The notes beneath the pieces were generated by a model. That model was not told the DNA's origin, did no database searches, and saw only the letters and a program-made list of their open reading frames with translations. A stretch of DNA of 64,000 nt, taken from Kocuria rhizophila DC2201. GTDB lineage: Bacteria > Actinomycetota > Actinomycetes > Actinomycetales > Micrococcaceae. The stretch lies in assembly GCF_000010285.1 (NCBI RefSeq), contig NC_010617.1:248001-312000 (forward strand), read 5' to 3'. Position numbers and translations under genes: made by a program. This document shows, in pieces, positions 62,566 to 64,000 of this stretch; position 1 is the stretch's first letter; the number at the start of each line of letters is the position of its first letter.

Positions 62566-63217
62566 GGGTGCCGTCCTGCGCGTTCTCCTTCGAGGTGACG
62601 ATCAACAGGTGCATCTCCTCGTTGAGCCGCTGCACCTGCTCCGCGGTGACCCGCAGCCGCTGCATCATCTCCTCCGGGACCTGCACGGCCCGCTCCCTCA
62701 GCGCCGCCCCCTCGGGTGTGACGGTCACGGCCAGGGCGCGCTCGTTGCCCGGGTCCCGCTCCCGGGTGATGAGCCCCCGGGCCTCCAGGCGCTTGAGCAG
62801 CGGGGAGAGAGTGGCCGAGTCCTGCATGAGGTCCTCGCCGAGGTCCTTGACCGTGCGCGGGTGGCGGTCCCACAGGGCCAGCATCACCAGGTACTGCGGA
62901 TGGGTCAGCCCCAGCGGCTCCAGGACCGGGCGGTAGCTGTGCACCACCATGCGCGAGGCCACGGACAGGGAGAAGCACAACTGGTTGGACAGCGCCAGCG
63001 GGTCGTCGGCCGGGTCCTGGGGCGGGACGGTGCCCTGGGCTGGGGCGGCGTCCCGGTGGTCGGGGGAGGCCACGGGGTTGCGTGCCGCAGCGGACGGGGC
63101 CCCGTCCGCCGGGCCCGGCGCGGCTGCGGGGGCGTGTGCGGAACCCGCCGCGGCACAGGGACCGGGCGTCGCGGCGTCGTCGTTCCCGACGCCCAGGGGT
63201 GCGGTGTCGCGGGTCAT
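62558..63217 (-). CDS. MarR-family regulator with long N-terminal extension
   Basis: 219 residues. The first ~75 are Ala/Pro/Gly-rich and carry a dispersed 11-bp copy (63171). The winged HTH domain has LSNQLCFSLSVASRMVVHSY, GLTHPQYLVMLALWDR, VKDLGEDLMQDSATLSPLLKRLEARGLITRER. One cysteine at the start of helix 1 (QLCFSLS) is the position that senses peroxides in OhrR-type MarR proteins. First gene of the operon with the glycosylase-like and Rieske genes. Shorter starts are possible. Confidence 0.8.
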   Translation of the reverse strand: MTRDTAPLGVGNDDAATPGPCAAAGSAHAPAAAPGPADGAPSAAARNPVASPDHRDAAPAQGTVPPQDPADDPLALSNQLCFSLSVASRMVVHSYRPVLEPLGLTHPQYLVMLALWDRHPRTVKDLGEDLMQDSATLSPLLKRLEARGLITRERDPGNERALAVTVTPEGAALRERAVQVPEEMMQRLRVTAEQVQRLNEEMHLLIVTSKENAQDGTRA

Positions 63218-63231
63218 GGGGTGCGCCGGGG

Positions 63232-64000
63232 TCAGCGCCCCGTGCCCCCGTAGACGGTGGCCTCTTCGCTGGAGTCCAGGCCGAAGGCGGTGTGGACGGC
63301 GCGCACCGCCTCGTCGAGCTTGTCCACCGAGGTGACGATGGAGATGCGGACCTCGGAGGTGGAGATCATGTCCACGTTGATGTTCGCGTCCGCCAGCGCC
63401 TGGAAGAACTGGAAGGCCACGCCCGTGTTCGTCTTCATGCCCGCGCCCACCAGTGACAGCTTGCCCACCTCGCTGTTGTAGTCCAGGCGGGTGTAGCCGA
63501 TCTTCTCCTCGGCGGCGCGCAGCAGGTTCATGGCCAGGGCGCCCTGGGACTCGTCCAGCGTGAAGGACACGTCCGTGAGGGGGTGCTCGCCGGTGGAGAC
63601 GTTCTGCACGATCATGTCCACGTACACCTCGGAGTCCGCGAGCAGGCGGAAGATCCGGGACGCGATGCCCGGGTGGTCCGGTGCGCCCACGATCGTGATC
63701 TTGGCCTGGCTGCGATCATGAGCGATACCGGCGATCAGCGGCTGTTCCAAGGGGATCTCCTTCTGGGGCGTGAGGATCTCGTCGGGGCTGGGGATCACCC
63801 AGGTGCCCTCGTTGTGGGTGAAGGACGAGCGGACGTGCAGCGGGACGTTGAAGCGGCGGGCGTACTCCACGCAGCGCAGGTGCAGGATCTTGGCGCCGTT
63901 CGCGGCCAGCTCCAGCATCTCCTCCGAGGAGACCCGGTCCAGCTTCCGGGCCGAGGGCACGATGCGCGGGTCCGCGGAGTACACGCCGTCCACATCCGAG
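63232..64000 (-). CDS. lysC: Aspartate kinase, C-terminal part (5' end outside window)
   Basis: The window holds about 255 C-terminal residues: end of the kinase domain (TSDVDGVYSADPRIVP, MLELAANGAKILHLRCVEYA) and two ACT domains (AKITIVGAPDHPGIASRIFRLL and KLSLVGAGMKTNTGVAFQFFQAL). The ACT pair gives feedback inhibition by lysine and threonine. It may start at an internal beta-subunit site as in other actinobacteria, not verified here. Confidence 0.93.
   Translation of the reverse strand, partial: SDVDGVYSADPRIVPSARKLDRVSSEEMLELAANGAKILHLRCVEYARRFNVPLHVRSSFTHNEGTWVIPSPDEILTPQKEIPLEQPLIAGIAHDRSQAKITIVGAPDHPGIASRIFRLLADSEVYVDMIVQNVSTGEHPLTDVSFTLDESQGALAMNLLRAAEEKIGYTRLDYNSEVGKLSLVGAGMKTNTGVAFQFFQALADANINVDMISTSEVRISIVTSVDKLDEAVRAVHTAFGLDSSEEATVYGGTGR

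Larger units (their letters stand above)
1201..63181. repeat. Dispersed 11-bp repeat family GACGACGCCGC (22 exact copies)
   Basis: Exact copies read as GACGACGCCGC on the plus strand start at 1201, 5938, 7313, 11300, 20782, 20926, 23896, 55365 and 62269. Copies read as GCGGCGTCGTC start at 1745, 5978, 9069, 18538, 21231, 22968, 41020, 44210, 44745, 50867, 57135, 57237 and 63171. One-mismatch copies are seen near 22785, 23094, 37200, 40915, 44956, 50680 and 58143. About half lie between genes or touch a stop codon; the rest lie in linkers or extensions of EchA, BioQ, BioB, BioA, SdhC, the pentapeptide protein, the glycosylase-like protein and MarR. The AT-rich islands lack it. Coordinates here bracket the family and do not mean a continuous feature. 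Function unknown. Confidence 0.8.

Noticed and set aside
1-64000. tRNA or rRNA genes
   Set aside because: I found no cloverleaf-like pattern or rRNA-like sequence by eye; short tRNAs could be missed without a search.

Overview
The window is high-GC actinobacterial chromosome (intergenic and coding DNA about 70% GC, many GTG starts, dense overlapping operons). Gene content (RamB-type acetate regulator, BioQ-type TetR next to bioBAFD, PurSQL, CtaG with DUF2243) and protein style fit the Micrococcaceae, most likely a Kocuria-like organism. That assignment rests on impression of the families and was not tested by a search.

Layout. 0-4.2 kb: end of a RamB-like regulator, rraA, then two paralogous secreted lipoprotein genes (one broken) that share a 36-bp upstream element. 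A third copy of this element drives no visible gene. 4.2-20 kb: short-chain acyl-CoA and ketone-body metabolism: thiolase/enoyl-CoA hydratase/3-hydroxyacyl-CoA dehydrogenase operon, MHS transporter, MetE-like protein, 3-hydroxybutyrate dehydrogenase, 3-oxoacid CoA-transferase A/B, second thiolase, DUF2243-CtaG pair, AtoE short-chain fatty acid transporter, 3-hydroxyisobutyrate dehydrogenase, second MHS transporter. Together these would take up and convert hydroxybutyrate, acetoacetate, butyrate and valine breakdown products to acetyl-CoA. 20-27 kb: a GNAT gene flanked by a 121-bp duplicated element, then bioQ divergent from a bioB-bioA-bioF-bioD operon with two BioQ-type operators, one across the bioB start codon.

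26.75-30.04 kb: an abrupt AT-rich block that begins inside bioD and carries a TPR-CHAT caspase-like protease gene. 30.3-37 kb: FGGY kinase, then a mobile-element scrapyard: IS30 element beside a truncated uvrA paralogue, NhaA-DsbA fusion, IS5-type element with an internal stop inserted in an IS1380-type remnant. 37-45.5 kb: ilvD, a sodium:alanine symporter, a YkvI-like membrane protein, and sdhC directly overlapping sdhB with no sdhA between them. 45.5-49.3 kb: a second accessory patch with TetR/DoxX pair, an end-less IS481 transposase and an AbiV-type abortive infection gene. 49.3-64 kb: alcohol dehydrogenase, purSQL with a GNAT and cardiolipin synthase downstream, pentapeptide protein, CitMHS transporter divergent from a CitAB-type two-component system with three direct-repeat operators, a marR/glycosylase-like/Rieske operon, and the 3' part of aspartate kinase.

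The strongest unexplained signal is an exact 11-mer, GACGACGCCGC, present 22 times on the two strands. About 0.2 copies would be expected for independent bases at 70% GC. It sits in intergenic spacers, at stop codons and in protein linkers or terminal extensions, never in an obvious catalytic core.
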